Source: Pyropia haitanensis (taxonomy: Eukaryota; Rhodophyta; Bangiophyceae; Bangiales; Bangiaceae). From it: a stretch of 64,000 nt of DNA. The translations under genes were made by a program, and so were the position numbers. Below, one piece after another: positions 1 through 10,739 of this stretch (positions are counted from its first letter, which is position 1; the number at the start of each line of letters is the position of its first letter). Under the pieces are notes generated by a model that saw only the letters and a program-made list of their open reading frames with translations, was not told the origin of the DNA and ran no database searches. The stretch lies in the NCBI GenBank assembly GCA_008729055.1, contig SDUX01000007.1, positions 62,001 to 126,000 on the forward strand. Direction: 5' to 3'.

Positions 1-724
1 GGCGGGGGCCGTGGCAGCGGCGATGGCGAGCGGTGGCGGCAGAGGCAGCTGACAAAGAAAGTCCGCGATTGACGGCAACAGGCGAACAGCGGCAGCCCGC
101 TGGCGACGGCAGCCCGCTGGCGGCGGCCGGCAGAAACGGCGGCGGCGGCAGCGGCAGCCGGGCGGCATTAACCCGGTGGGGGCGGCGGCGGTGGGTACGG
201 CGGCCGGGGCAACAGCCCGGGCGGCAGGCGGCCGGCGGCCGGGGCAACAGCCCGGGCGGCAGGCGGCCGGCGGCCGGTCAGGCAGGCGGCCGGCGGCGGC
301 AGCCCGCCAGCGGCGGCAGCATGCCGGCGACGGTAGCCGGCGGCAGCGGAGGGGGCCGGGGGCCGGACCGGCGGCCGGCCAGCGGGGGCGGCCGCCCCCG
401 ACCAGGGCGGCGACCGGCGGCGGCGGCGGTGGCGGCAGCGGCAGCCGCGACGGCAGCCAACCGGCGGATGCGCCGGCGGCGGCCGAGGGGGCGTCGGCCG
501 GGGTGGCTGCCCGGGCTGCAGCCGGCCGGCAGCCGGCCAGGCAGGCGGCCGGCGGCCGGCAGCAACGGCGGCGGCGGCAGCGGCAGCCGGAGCGGCAGCA
601 GCACGCAGCCGCGGCGGCCACGGCGGCGGCGGTGGCGGGCGGCGGCCGGGGCGGCGACGGCCGCGGCGGGGGCGGCGGCGGCGGCGGTGGCGGCGCGCGG
701 CCGCGGCTGCCCGCCGCGGCAGCC

Positions 725-761
<37 letters not shown>

Positions 762-1089
762 GCGGCGGGCGGTGGGCGGCCGCGGGGGCGGCGGCGGCGG
801 CGGCGGTGGCGGCAGCGGCAGCCGCGACGGCAGCCAACCAGCGGATGCGCCGGCGGCGGCCGAGGGGGCGTCGGCCGGGGCGGCAGCCCGGGGGGCAGCC
901 GGCCGGCAGCCGGCCAGGCAGGCGGCCGGCGGCCGGCAGGAACGGCGGCGGCGGCAGCGGCAGCCGGGGCGGCAGCAGCACGCATCCGCGGCGGCCGCGG
1001 GGGCGGCGGCGGCGGATGCGGCGGCCGTGGCGGCGGGCGGCCACGGCGGCGGCGGTTGCGGGCGGCCGCGGCCGCCCACCGCGGCAGCC

Positions 1090-1120
<31 letters not shown>

Positions 1121-1450
1121 GCGGCGGGCGACGGGCGGCCGCGGGGGCGGCGGCGGCGGCGGTGGCGGAGGGCGGCCGTGGCCGCCCGCCGCGGCAGCTG
1201 CGGCGGCCGCTGCGGCGGCGGTGGCGGGCGGCGGCGGGGGCGGCGACGGCCGCGGCCGGGGCGGCGGCGGCGGCGGCGGCGGCGGGCGGCGAGCGGCGGG
1301 CGGCCGCGGCGGCGGCCGCGGCCGCCCGCCGCGGCGGCCGCGGCTCCCGGCCGCGGCGGCGGTGGCGGGCGGCGACGGCAGGGGCGGGGGCGGGGACGGC
1401 GGCTGCCGGTGGGGGTGGTGGCGGTTACGCCACCTGGCGCGTGGGCGGCG
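1..1450. repeat. GC-triplet satellite / low-complexity block
   Basis: The block is almost entirely GGC/GCC/GCA triplets with interspersed GGCCGGCGG motifs. It contains a longer duplication: the stretch around 440-500 recurs around 817-877 with an offset of 377 bases, keeping the same diagnostic non-repeat bases (a gcggatgcg core at 464 and 841). Long open frames exist on both strands, but they encode only G/A/R/P and simply reflect the triplet repeat. I do not call a gene here. The composition resembles the GC arrays inside the two Harbinger elements further along. Confidence 0.85.
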
Positions 1451-1931
1451 GGGCCGCCACCATGCAACGGTAGCCCGCGATGGTGCGACGCTGCGGCATC
1501 CACCCTGTCACACCTCCCACATCACATGTCCGTGTGAAGCGCCGCATGTGTGACATGCGCGTGCACATCCGCAATTTTGGGCTCAACATCGCATATGTGT
1601 GATGCACCAGCGGGGGGGAGCGTAACGAGCTCCGGCGTTACAGGGGGAGCTCCCCCCGTCCGTTGCTCCCAGTACTGGACAAATGCACTCCGCTATGGAG
1701 TTGGAACCAGGCATGTACTCGTTTCTGAAGAGATCGAGGTGGATCTGGGGAGCTGGAGGAGATCGTCGGCACCCCTCCAGGCATGCTGGAATGGGCTGTC
1801 GGGAATGTATTGGGTGTAACTAGTTTCCAAATAGACCCCCTCCCACAGTGTGGGGGAGAGCACCCACGACGGTGTAGTAGCCCACCTACACGACGAATCC
1901 GTTGTGGGTCCAGATTCTTTGACGTACTACA

Positions 1932-3261
1932 TCGTCGCGAAAACGTACCACTGCTACTGGGGTATACTGCGGGATACTCGTGGTTGGTACTACACAGCAC
2001 CCCAGATTGGGCTGAAATGGTCTAAAATGGGCCCAGTACAAATATTCGCGGACGCGTATCTCGAGAACGGCGTGTACTAGACCCTCTCACAGAGGCCATT
2101 CTTCCAATTGGGGATACATCGCCTGACCAGTATACTCCTGAACCCCCCTCCACGACGCCTCTGGGAGGGGGTGTGCGGACATGTCACGGTCGCCAGTATA
2201 CCCGAGAAGGAGTTGTGGAGAGCTACTTATCGCGACCTGAGAGCCCTCGCGTACCGTTGTCATGTCACGCTGCGTATCTCGCCCACCGATCACTACGTTG
2301 ACCACGCCCACTATGCTACGAATAGCGCTGAGAGCGCCTGACAACAGACCACGCGGCGGTCCCTGTGGTGGCTACGTCACCCACGGAAAATACTGTACGT
2401 TGCAAGAAAGCATAGATTTTTCGTCCAGGCATGATTCCCCGGGGGCCGCTCTAATAACAGACCCCTCCCCGCCCTCTCTGTCCCCGCCCCCCCCCCCACC
2501 CCCCCTGGCCGGAGAGGGGGGAGCGGGGGGGATGCGCTGGCGTGCTGGGCACTCCAGGCTCCCCCCGGTACGCCCCTCTAGCAGCTCCAGGGAGGGGAGC
2601 GGACGGGCCCACCGGCGTGCCCCCAGCCGCACCCTCCTGCCAGCACGCATCGAGGTGGCCACCAGCTACCCTCCACGGCACACTCAGCGCTCCCCACATG
2701 GTCCCGTCCATGGTACACACGCACCCCACGCCCACGCCTACGCCCACGCCCAAGCCCACGCCCAGCTAAACAACAACACAACGATACGCATATAATAAAC
2801 AAGAAAAGGCCAGCACCGATAGACAGACGCGGCCCGCCGCGGCAACAGAGAAAGACCACCAGCAGAGCGGCAGGCCGCCAGCACCAACAGACAGACGCGT
2901 CCCGCCGCGGAAAAAGAAGAAAGGAGCCAGCAGGGGGGCGGCCGCCAGCACCGACAGACAGACGCGGCTAGCCGCGGCAACAGAAAAAGACCACCAGCAA
3001 AGTGGCAAGCCGCCAGCACCAACAGACAGAAGCGCCCCGCCGCGGAAAAAGAAGAAAGGAGCCAGCAGGGGGGCGGCCGCCAGCACCGACAGACAGAGGC
3101 GGCCAGCCGTCGCAAAAGAAGAAAGGCGCCAGCAGGGCGGCAGCCACCAGCAGACGGACGGACGCGACCCGCCGCGGCAACAAAAGAAAGGCACCAGCAA
3201 GGTAAAGGACGCCAGCACCAACAGACAGACGCGAAGCGCCGCGGCCAAAAAAAAAGGCTCC
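1932..3261 (+). repeat. Long inverted repeat, left copy
   Basis: This 1.33-kb stretch is repeated in reverse orientation at 17678-19008 with scattered substitutions only. Shared landmarks include the GTACCACTG terminus, a block containing TATCTCGAGAACGGCGTG, the GTGGTGGCTACGTCAC block near 2365, and a C-rich tract near 2480. The last third is a minisatellite whose units alternate two ~67-bp subunits carrying CAGACGCG and AAAAAGAAGAAAGGA. The copies bracket 14.4 kb containing three host genes and Harbinger element 1. Confidence 0.9.
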
Positions 3262-3551
3262 AGCTTGGAGGCGCCACCCGCGGGGTGAAAAGCAGCCGCC
3301 ACCAGCAGATGCACGCAGGTGTGGAAAACAAGAAGGTGGGGGGGGGGGGGGTGGTGGGATGGTGGAGAGGGGGGCGTGGGGCACGTGAAGACGGAAGGGG
3401 AGGGCGGGGGGGGGGGAAGCTGGAGAGTGGGAGTGGGAGATGGAGGTTAGCTTGGCTGGTCAACGCCCGGGCACAGACGCCCATCCCCCGCCTGTCTGCT
3501 GGAGCGCCCCCCCCCCCCCGCCCTTCCCCACCCCGCACCCCCCTCACAGGG

Positions 3552-4480
3552 TGCTCCAGGAGCTCTCTGCCGGGCGTGCGCGCCGCGCACCCGTGCTGTT
3601 ACGCTGCCCCAGTGCGCGCTCTGCTCTCAGGTGGGGCTCTCCGGGGGACCACGCGCACTATGCTACGAACCGCGCTCACAGGACCTGTCAACAGGTCGCG
3701 CGGCGGTATCTGTGGTGGCTACGTCACTCACGGAAAATACTGTACGTTGCAAGAAAGCATAGATTTTCCGTCCAGGAATGATTCCGCGGGGCCCGCTCTC
3801 GTCCCAGACCCCTCCCCACCCCGCCTGTCCCCCCCCCCCCCCCCCGCACCCCCTGACACGATGCTCCAGGAGCTCTCTGTCCGGGCGTGCGCGCCGCGCA
3901 CCCGTGCTGTTAGGCTGCCCCAGTGCGCGCTCTGCTCTCAGGTGAGGCTCTCCGGGGGACCACGCGCACTATGCTACGAACCGCGCTCACAGGACCTGTC
4001 AACAGGTCGCGCGGCGGTATCTGTGGTGGCTACGTCACTCACGGAAAATACTGTACGTTGCAAGATAGCATAGATTTTCCGTCCAGGAATGATTCCGCGG
4101 GGCCCGCTGTCGTACCAGACCCCTCCCCGCCCCGCCTGTCCCCCCCCCCCCCCCCCGCACCCCCTGACACGATGCTCCAGGAGCTCTCTGTCCGGGCGTG
4201 CGCGCCGCGCACCCGTGCTGTCAGGCCGCTCCAGTGCGCGCTCTGCTCTCGGGTGGGGCTCCCCGGGGCGCCGTGCTGTGCGTTCGTGCATGGGGACCTT
4301 TTCAGCTGCAGGGGAGATGATCCGGGAGTCCACCCGCAACACGACAACGCACTCGATGCGTGACCGGCGAGCATTGGTCGAGACTTAGACCAACCGAGGT
4401 GTGAGAAGGGAGCGCGTGGAGAGCGGCTGCGAATGCTTGCTGTTGGACGTGTGACAGAAGTGGTGTCGCGAAGCTGGAAT
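3552..4480 (+). repeat. ~310-bp tandem repeat, three units
   Basis: Units begin at the motif GCTCCAGGAGCTCTCTG at 3552, 3862 and 4173 (periods about 310 and 311). Each holds GTGGTGGCTACGTCACTCACG and a long C tract; the third unit diverges after about 4270. A single related unit sits at about 2270-2560. The long open frames here are the same repeat read three times and are not convincing genes. Confidence 0.85.
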
Positions 4481-5080
4481 CGGGGCAAGTCGCGCGCAAT
4501 CCGTTGATAATTCGGCGATATTCGTGCGCAGTTCGGCTCCTCAGGCCTGCCTCGCACCCCCCCACGGCCGTGCCCCCCCCCCCCTCGGCGGCTGAGTCCT
4601 CCCCTGGGGTGGTGGAGTCTTCCTGGTGCCCCGGTTTTACAGCTGATTTGGGCACTCACGGACATGTAGCCCACCTTTCTGTCGGACCCGGCTCCAGCCG
4701 CCCTCCGACGCGAACCACCAGCAGACCACAGCCGACCACAAGTAAACGAGCTACCGTACAGTACATGCGCAGTACAAAAAATAGCCACGAGTACTGCCTA
4801 GTATACCCTAGTACGGGTGGTACGTTTTCCCGACGATGGCTCCCGCCGACCCGCGGGCGCCCTCTCCTGCCAACCGCGGACGATACATAGCGACGGGTGC
4901 AACTGGTTCCTACCAACTGTCTGTTTCTCTGACAATTACATACTTGCGGAAGCTCGCGAGGCTGGTGCTTGTTTCGCAAGGGATCCGCGAGGCAAGGCGA
5001 TGTTCCCATCCTGGAAGACCACAGCCGCGCGGCCTTAGCCGCGGCGCGCTGGCTGCATCACGCCCACGCTCCCTTCCAAC

Positions 5081-5725
5081 ATGGATCCCGTTGGCCGCAT
5101 GCACCTCGACGAGCGCGTTGCCATCGCGCGCCCCCCCCCTCGACCATTCTTCTTCGCTACGCCCTCCCCCCCCCCACCCTTTGACACCTCCCTTGGCCTC
5201 ATCGCGTCCCACTTTTCTGCCGCCGACGCGGCGCGCGCGGCGGCCGCCGCCCGTCGGGACTCCATCGCGGCCGCCGCCCGCGACGCGGCCGCCGCCCTCC
5301 GCGCCGTGGACGACCAGCTTGCGGCGCTGGTCGCGCGCCGCGCGGCGCTGCGGGCAGAGGGGCGGCGGGTGGACGGGGTGGTGGCGGGGGTGGGCGCCAA
5401 GCTCGCCGCCGTCGAGACCCGCGTGCGGCGGATCGCGGCGGAGAGCCGGCGCTTTGAGGAGCTAGTGGCGCAGGAGGAGGCGGGAGGGGGGGGGGCGGAC
5501 GTGGGGGGTGCCGCGGCGGCGGCGGAGGAGGGTGACATGCCTGGGGGGGACGGCGCAGCGGCTGGTGCCAGAGGGACACCGCGTGCGGGGCGTGCCGGTC
5601 ACGCCGGCGAGGACGTCTGGGGGGGGGGTGAAGGAGGCAGGGGAGGTGCCTGGGGCGAGGGCGGCGGTGGGGATGCCTGGGAGGAGGCCGAGCCAGTGCC
5701 GGGGGGGCTCTTCCCGCAGGCGTGA
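5081..5725 (+). CDS. Hypothetical coiled-coil protein
   Basis: This 214-residue open frame begins with MDPVGRMHLDERVAI and has no relative that I recognise. Residues about 40-135 are rich in Ala, Arg, Glu and Val with heptad-like spacing, as expected of a long coiled coil. The remaining C-terminal part is Gly/Ala/Glu-rich and looks disordered. There is no signal peptide or membrane segment. The ATG is the first in the frame that precedes ordered sequence. It lies just outside the right end of the candidate TIR element and converges on the minus-strand DUF3110 gene. A small coiled-coil subunit of a trafficking complex is possible, but the sequence does not show it. The high GC makes long open frames common, so this could be spurious. 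Confidence 0.4.
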   Translation: MDPVGRMHLDERVAIARPPPRPFFFATPSPPPPFDTSLGLIASHFSAADAARAAAAARRDSIAAAARDAAAALRAVDDQLAALVARRAALRAEGRRVDGVVAGVGAKLAAVETRVRRIAAESRRFEELVAQEEAGGGGADVGGAAAAAEEGDMPGGDGAAAGARGTPRAGRAGHAGEDVWGGGEGGRGGAWGEGGGGDAWEEAEPVPGGLFPQA

Positions 5726-6254
5726 GGGCGGGGAGGCACCAGGCGATCGGTGAGCGGGCGCGATGAGGGACGTGCCTGCGCTTTGCCTTGGGTTGCGGCC
5801 GCCACACGGCGGCCGGCGACTGGGACCGTGCCAGCAGCACCAGCTGGGCCTGCGCCCGTCGGGGCCGCCCACGGTGGGGGCGGCCCCTGCGCTTCTCGCG
5901 GCACGTGTTGCTGTCGGCTGCTGCGCGTGTGCGGTGCGAGCTGCGATGGTGTGGGCGTGGCGGCTGGCGGGACCGTGCCGTTGTTACGGCCTGGGCTGTT
6001 TCCCTTTTTTTGCGGCAAGTCCCCCCTCACCCGGGATGCGCTTGGACGTCAGCGGCTATGGTCGACGACGACGACGTGAACATGGAGGGTGGTGGCCCCA
6101 CCAGCCCCCGTCAGGCGACTGACACACTCGATCCTGGCAGGGCACCTGGAGGTGGCCGCTGCACGACCACCCGCACAGTGACGAGCCGCCGCGAGCGGGC
6201 AATTGTCGCCACGTTCACCAACGGTAGGACAAGTGGAATAAAACGTGTGTTCAG

Positions 6255-7560
6255 CTACTGCTTCTCCCCACGCCCCTGCCCGTGCCCCTGCCCCTGCCCC
6301 TCCTCCTCCCCCTCCCCCTCCCCCTTCCCCTCTCCAATGAGCTTGTTTAACTTTTCCCGCATCTCGTCAGCAAGACCCTCGTCCATATCCCCGTCACGTA
6401 ATGGGTCATCAGATGAGAAGGGTGCAAAGGTCGCGTCATCCGATGAGTGCAGGTGCTCTGGCGACAGGGACGCGTTTGCCGGGACAAAGCCTAGCCGCAC
6501 GCCCGCATCCGTGCAAAACTCTTCCAGGTCAGACGCTTCCAACTCCTGCAACCAGCCGCAATCGCGTGTGCCACGAGCACAAGCAGAGTCCACTCCGTCC
6601 AGGCCGAGACAGGCGGGGGTCGCGACACCAAGCAGATCCGGCGAATTGTCAGCAACAATGCGCAACAGGGGGGGAGGGGAAGAGGGAATGGGGGAGGCCG
6701 GGTGTCAAGGCTAGGCAAGCAAAAACAATGCAAGTCACCGCGAGAGAGAGCTAACAATGAGGAGACGACTCCGCTGCACATGTGCGGCCCTCAAGGGTGC
6801 AGATAGAGCAACCATAGCGTACCGCCACTTGGATGTCAACGATGGACGCGACCTCGATGATCTTCTTCTCCTTCAGCGCTAGGGCGTAACGGCCCGCCTC
6901 CTCCATGCGCGCAAACGCCAGAATCACAGCCCCCACCCCACCGACGTGAATCGAGTAGAGCCCCTCCCCGTCCGAATCCCCTGCATTGAAGACAATGATG
7001 TACAGCGAGTTGCAGTCCTTGTACGCCGACGCAACTTCTTGATTCCCGGACAACCTGCCGGTCCGCACCTCCCCAGAAACAGGGTCCGCGAACCGACGCT
7101 CCCCGATGTCCTCCTTCCCGCGGTTATCCTCCTCGTCCGATGAGTTCGACAAGCTCACATCCACCTCCTCGACCACCACTTCCATCACCTCCACGCCTTC
7201 AAACTCCTCATCCGACCCGTCCTCGTCCGCTGCCTCCGACTCCCCGTCCGCCGCCATCTTCTCCATCCGCTGACGCAGCAGCTCCATATCCAGCTCCACC
7301 CCCGCGTCGTCGGCACCCTGCCCTGACCCCTCCCCGTCACCCCCAGCAGTCCCTGCATCCATACGCCACCGGCTATGCGACCGGGACGCAGCGGCGAGGG
7401 AGCCCACCTCCACGCGCGACCCGCCCACTTTACCAGCCGCCGCCCATCGGGACGGCCCCTGCGAGCCAACAGTGCCGCGCCGCCAACCGCACGCACAGGC
7501 GCGGCAGGCAGTGGGGCGGCCAACCGGAGGGGCGGCGGGGAGGAAGGCCACGAAAGGCAT
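6255..7560 (-). CDS. Plastid-targeted DUF3110 protein, two exons
   Basis: Exon 1 spans 7560-6829 and exon 2 spans 6545-6255. The 283-nt intron starts GTGGCG and ends GCAG, phase 0; a GTACGC donor six bases downstream is an alternative, also phase 0. The chosen ATG at 7560 opens a Cys/Arg/Ala-rich N-terminus lacking acidic residues, typical of a plastid transit peptide. An acidic Glu/Asp/Ser-rich linker follows. The conserved domain then reads NSLYIIVFNAGDSDGEGLYS and VILAFARMEEAGRYALAL, and continues in exon 2 with LEEFCTDAGVRLGFVP and SLSPEH. This is the DUF3110 pattern of cyanobacteria and plastids. The biochemical role of DUF3110 is not established. The C-terminus is a Gly/Glu/Gln run. The stop codon is TAG, so TAG is a genuine stop in this genome. 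Confidence 0.75.
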
Positions 7561-8246
7561 GGCCTCACCAGGGTAGGGAAGAGGCGCAAAGCGGCGCTCA
7601 AACGGCTGCGGGCAGCGGCGTAGCAGCGTCTGGCGGGGTGGTGGTGGGGATGGCGGGAGCGGGGGCGGCAGCATCCATGCAGACCCGCCTCTGCTTTGTC
7701 GCTGCCCCTGCAGAGCGGTCAAGAGGCGCAATGTTCGTGCCCTCAAGCGGAGGGGGGTGGGGTGGTCTCAGAGCGGCCCTCGGGCCTCTGAAGACGCGCG
7801 TGCCGCTGTGGAGGATGTCCCCGTGACACGTGGCAAAAAAAACCATGGCAGAATGTCAATCTCGCGTATTTTTTCAACGAATGGATCAACACTTGAAGCC
7901 ACCGCGCCCCTTGCCGCCACATCTGTCGCAGCGGTGGCTGTTGCCAGCTCGCACGTGTGTTTGACAGGGTCCGCGTGACGGGCCTGAAACCCAAGCGGCC
8001 TTTTCGTTTTAGGGACCTCTCGTCGTCGTGTGGGACCACGTCTTTTTGGCTCGAGAGGCCGCTGCCGTCGCTCGTTCTCTGTGCAGCGCCAGTCCGCCTT
8101 GTCGCCTGGCCCACCTCGAGCGTTTTTGTGCAGCGCGAGGGCGCTCTTGTGCGCCCGCGAGCACCACGAGCGCGCTTGACCGCCCCCTCCTCACTTCCTT
8201 TTCGGCCTCCTCCCCATCCTTCCCCTTCTGGTCACAGAGCAGCGCC

Positions 8247-10739
8247 ATGCCGTCGCCGTCGTCCCCCCCTCCGCGGGCGTCGCCCGCCAACGGGGAGCCT
8301 GATGGCGCACCCGCTGGCGTGGTGGTTGCCAAGGGCGGGTCGCCAATGGACGAGGAGCGGCGTTCCCCCCCCACGGTGGCCTCGCCTGCCTTACTGACCA
8401 AGCCGGGCGGCTCGGCGTCGTCTGGGTCGCCGGCTGCCCGTGACGGCCGCGAGGTCAAGGCGAACAAGCGGTCCAAGGGCGCCGGCGGCAGCGGCGGCAG
8501 CATTGGGGATAAGGGCGGCAAACGTGACCGTCGCGGGCGCTCGCCGTCGCGCTCGTGGGGGTCCCGCTCCCGCTCCCGCTCCCGCTCCCGGTCGGGCTCT
8601 CGATTGCAGTCCCGTCGTGCCCGGCGATTGAGCCGACGCCGCCGGGAGGAGCGTGGCGGCAGCGCCGAGTCGCCTAAGGCGGATGCTCATGAGGACAAGC
8701 CGCCTAGGGGGGATGGGGCGGCAGAGGAGGAGGAGGCGATCAGCTCCCGTCGTCACCGCCGCGGCGGGCGCAAGGCGGATGATCGCGGAGGAGTCGGGGG
8801 TCGCAGCGACCGTCGTCGTAGCGGTGGCGGTGGCGGCGGTATGGAAGGCCGCGATGCTGATGGCGATGAGACCGGGACTGGTGCCGTTATGGGTTCACCC
8901 GTGCCTGACGGCGGGCCCGACGACGTGGCGATGAGCATTGACAAGGACGACGTTGGAGGTGGGTCCTCTCGCCGCCGCAAGCGCCGTCGGGATCGGGGAC
9001 GGTCGCGTGATCATTCGCGTCGTCGTCGGCGGCGGCATCACTCGAGCCACCGGCGCCGCGGGCGGGATGAGGATGATGACGGGGACGGGTCGTCGTCGTC
9101 GCGCTCCCGTTCCCGCACCCGCTCCCGCACCCGCTCCCGCACCCGCTCCCGCTCCCGTTCGTCGGACCGTCACCGGCGGTCTCGGCGGTCGCGTTCGACT
9201 GACCGCCACGGCCGCAGTAGCCGCCGTGATCGGCACCGCGACGGCGGGCGGCGCAGGCGCGACCGTGAGCGCGATGCTGAGGTGCCGGCGCCAGCGCGCA
9301 AGGGGGCGGTGGCCGAGGTGGTGCGGGCGCCGGAACGTCTCATTCCGGTGCCAGCGCCGCGTCCGCTGCCGGTTGTGCCTGCTGCGGTCACGCCGACGGC
9401 GACATATGCAATGGCGCAGCAGGCGCCCGTGCCGCTGGCTGTGCCCCAGGCACGAGTTTTGGTACGTTTGCTCTATTGTCAGCTGTTTTGCTGTTGTCGT
9501 GGGTTGCTGTGGCCCTCGCTTGCGGACGCTCAGCTGGACTGTCGATGCTAGTGCAGTGTTGCCCTCGCCCTTTTGTCATGATCGTGTTCTGACCGCCGTG
9601 CCGTGCTGTCGTTGATGAGTTCTCGCTCTGCCCTCTTTTCGTTTTCGTTTCTCTCGTTGTCTCAGGCGTCTGCCACGCCTCTGGGCGTATCTTCGCATCT
9701 TGCCCGCAAGGTCCGTCGGCTGTATGTGGGCAACCTGCCGATCCACCCGGGTGTGACGGAGCAAGCCCTCCTGGAGCTGTTCAACGCCCTCTACTTGGCA
9801 GCCTTTGGCATTGTGAACTTGCCCCAGACAGGGCTAGATGCTGCCCCAGCGCCGTCCACGACGCCGCCAGTGTCGTCTGTGTGGCTGCACGCGGAGGGCA
9901 AGTTTAGCTTCATTGAGATGCGCACGGAGCAGGACGCGGTGAACCTGATTGGCCTGTCTGGCGTGAGCCTCCACGGCCGCCCGCTACGCATCAACCGACC
10001 GAGCGACTATCACGCGGCGGCGACGGGGATTGTGCCCCCCCAGCCCATGCCCGTGGACTTTGTGTCGCTCGCGCGCCTGTGCTCGCAGCTGGGTGGAATT
10101 GTACAGCCGCCGGCACAGGCCGTGGCAGCGCAGCAGCTGCAGCAAGCGGCGGCGGCAGCCCCGGTGGCCGCACCCGTGGTGCCTATTTCGTATCCTGCTA
10201 CTCCCCCGCCGCTGGCAGTGGTTCCTCCGCCGGCGCCCGTGGCGCCGCCGGTGGCGCTGCCAGCGGCGCCCGCGTCACCGGCGTTGGCGGCGGATGGCGC
10301 GTCGACCGCGCCGCCGGTTTCCTCGCCGTCCTCGCCTCCTGCTCCACCTGCGCCGCCCGCGTCGGTGGCACCCGATGGTGCCAGCGGTGTGGCAGACGCG
10401 GCTGGCTCCGACGTGGCCGCTGAAGGTGTCAAGACGGTCGTCTTGCTGAACATGGTCACGGAGGAGGACGTGACGGGCTCTACGGAAGACTATGAAGACC
10501 TGTTGGATGACATCCGCGCCGAGTGCAGCCAGTATGGCCAGGTGACTAGCATCGTCATTCCCCGCACCCCGACGGCAGGCTACGTCAAGGGGGTGTTCAT
10601 TGGCTTTGACCGAGCTGAAGACGCTGTCGTGGCTGCGAATCGCCTTCGCGGTCGGGCCTTTGATGGGCGCTCGATTGACGTGCGGTTTGGGCTGCCGGGC
10701 GTATCTCCTGAAACACTGGCTTTGGAGTTCCAGCCCTGA
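8247..10739 (+). CDS. U2AF65-like splicing factor, RRM2 absent
   Basis: Exon 1 is 8247-9461 and exon 2 is 9666-10739; the 204-nt intron has GTACGT and a pyrimidine-rich GTCTCAG end, phase 0. The product is about 762 residues. Residues about 100-370 are an Arg/Ser/Asp/Glu-rich domain with many SRSR and RRRR runs. RRM1 (about 420-510) shows RNP2 as LYVGNL and RNP1 as KFSFIEM. The C-terminal UHM-type RRM (about 660-755) begins VVLLNMV, carries GYVKGVFIGF, and has the R-X-F motif as GRAFDG. U2AF large subunits recognise the 3' splice-site polypyrimidine tract and recruit U2 snRNP in the nucleus. The family usually has RRM1, RRM2 and UHM; here a Pro/Ala-rich linker of about 145 residues replaces RRM2. 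I also see no Trp-Asp-Val-Pro-Pro type ligand motif for the small subunit. Another UHM splicing factor is possible. Confidence 0.8.

Larger units (their letters stand above)
1930..4841. mobile_element. Candidate TIR element, family unknown, non-autonomous
   Basis: The left end (about 1930-1983) and the reverse complement of the right end (about 4788-4841) match over roughly 54 bases with about eight differences. Both begin CATCGTCG, continue through AACGTACCAC and end at TACTCGTGG. Between them lie a unique 5' part, a minisatellite (about 2800-3260) and three ~310-bp tandem units (3552-4480). No transposase-like frame is visible, so it would depend on another element. I see no clear target-site duplication. 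The left 1.33 kb has a 95%-like inverted copy at 17678-19008, with matching sequence starting at the same terminus. The element class is not recognised; a MITE-like or rearranged DNA transposon is the simplest reading. Confidence 0.5.

Noticed and set aside
33..1553. Long open frames of 230-500 codons on both strands
   Set aside because: They translate GGC/GCC repeats into G/A/R/P only; absence of stops is a result of composition.
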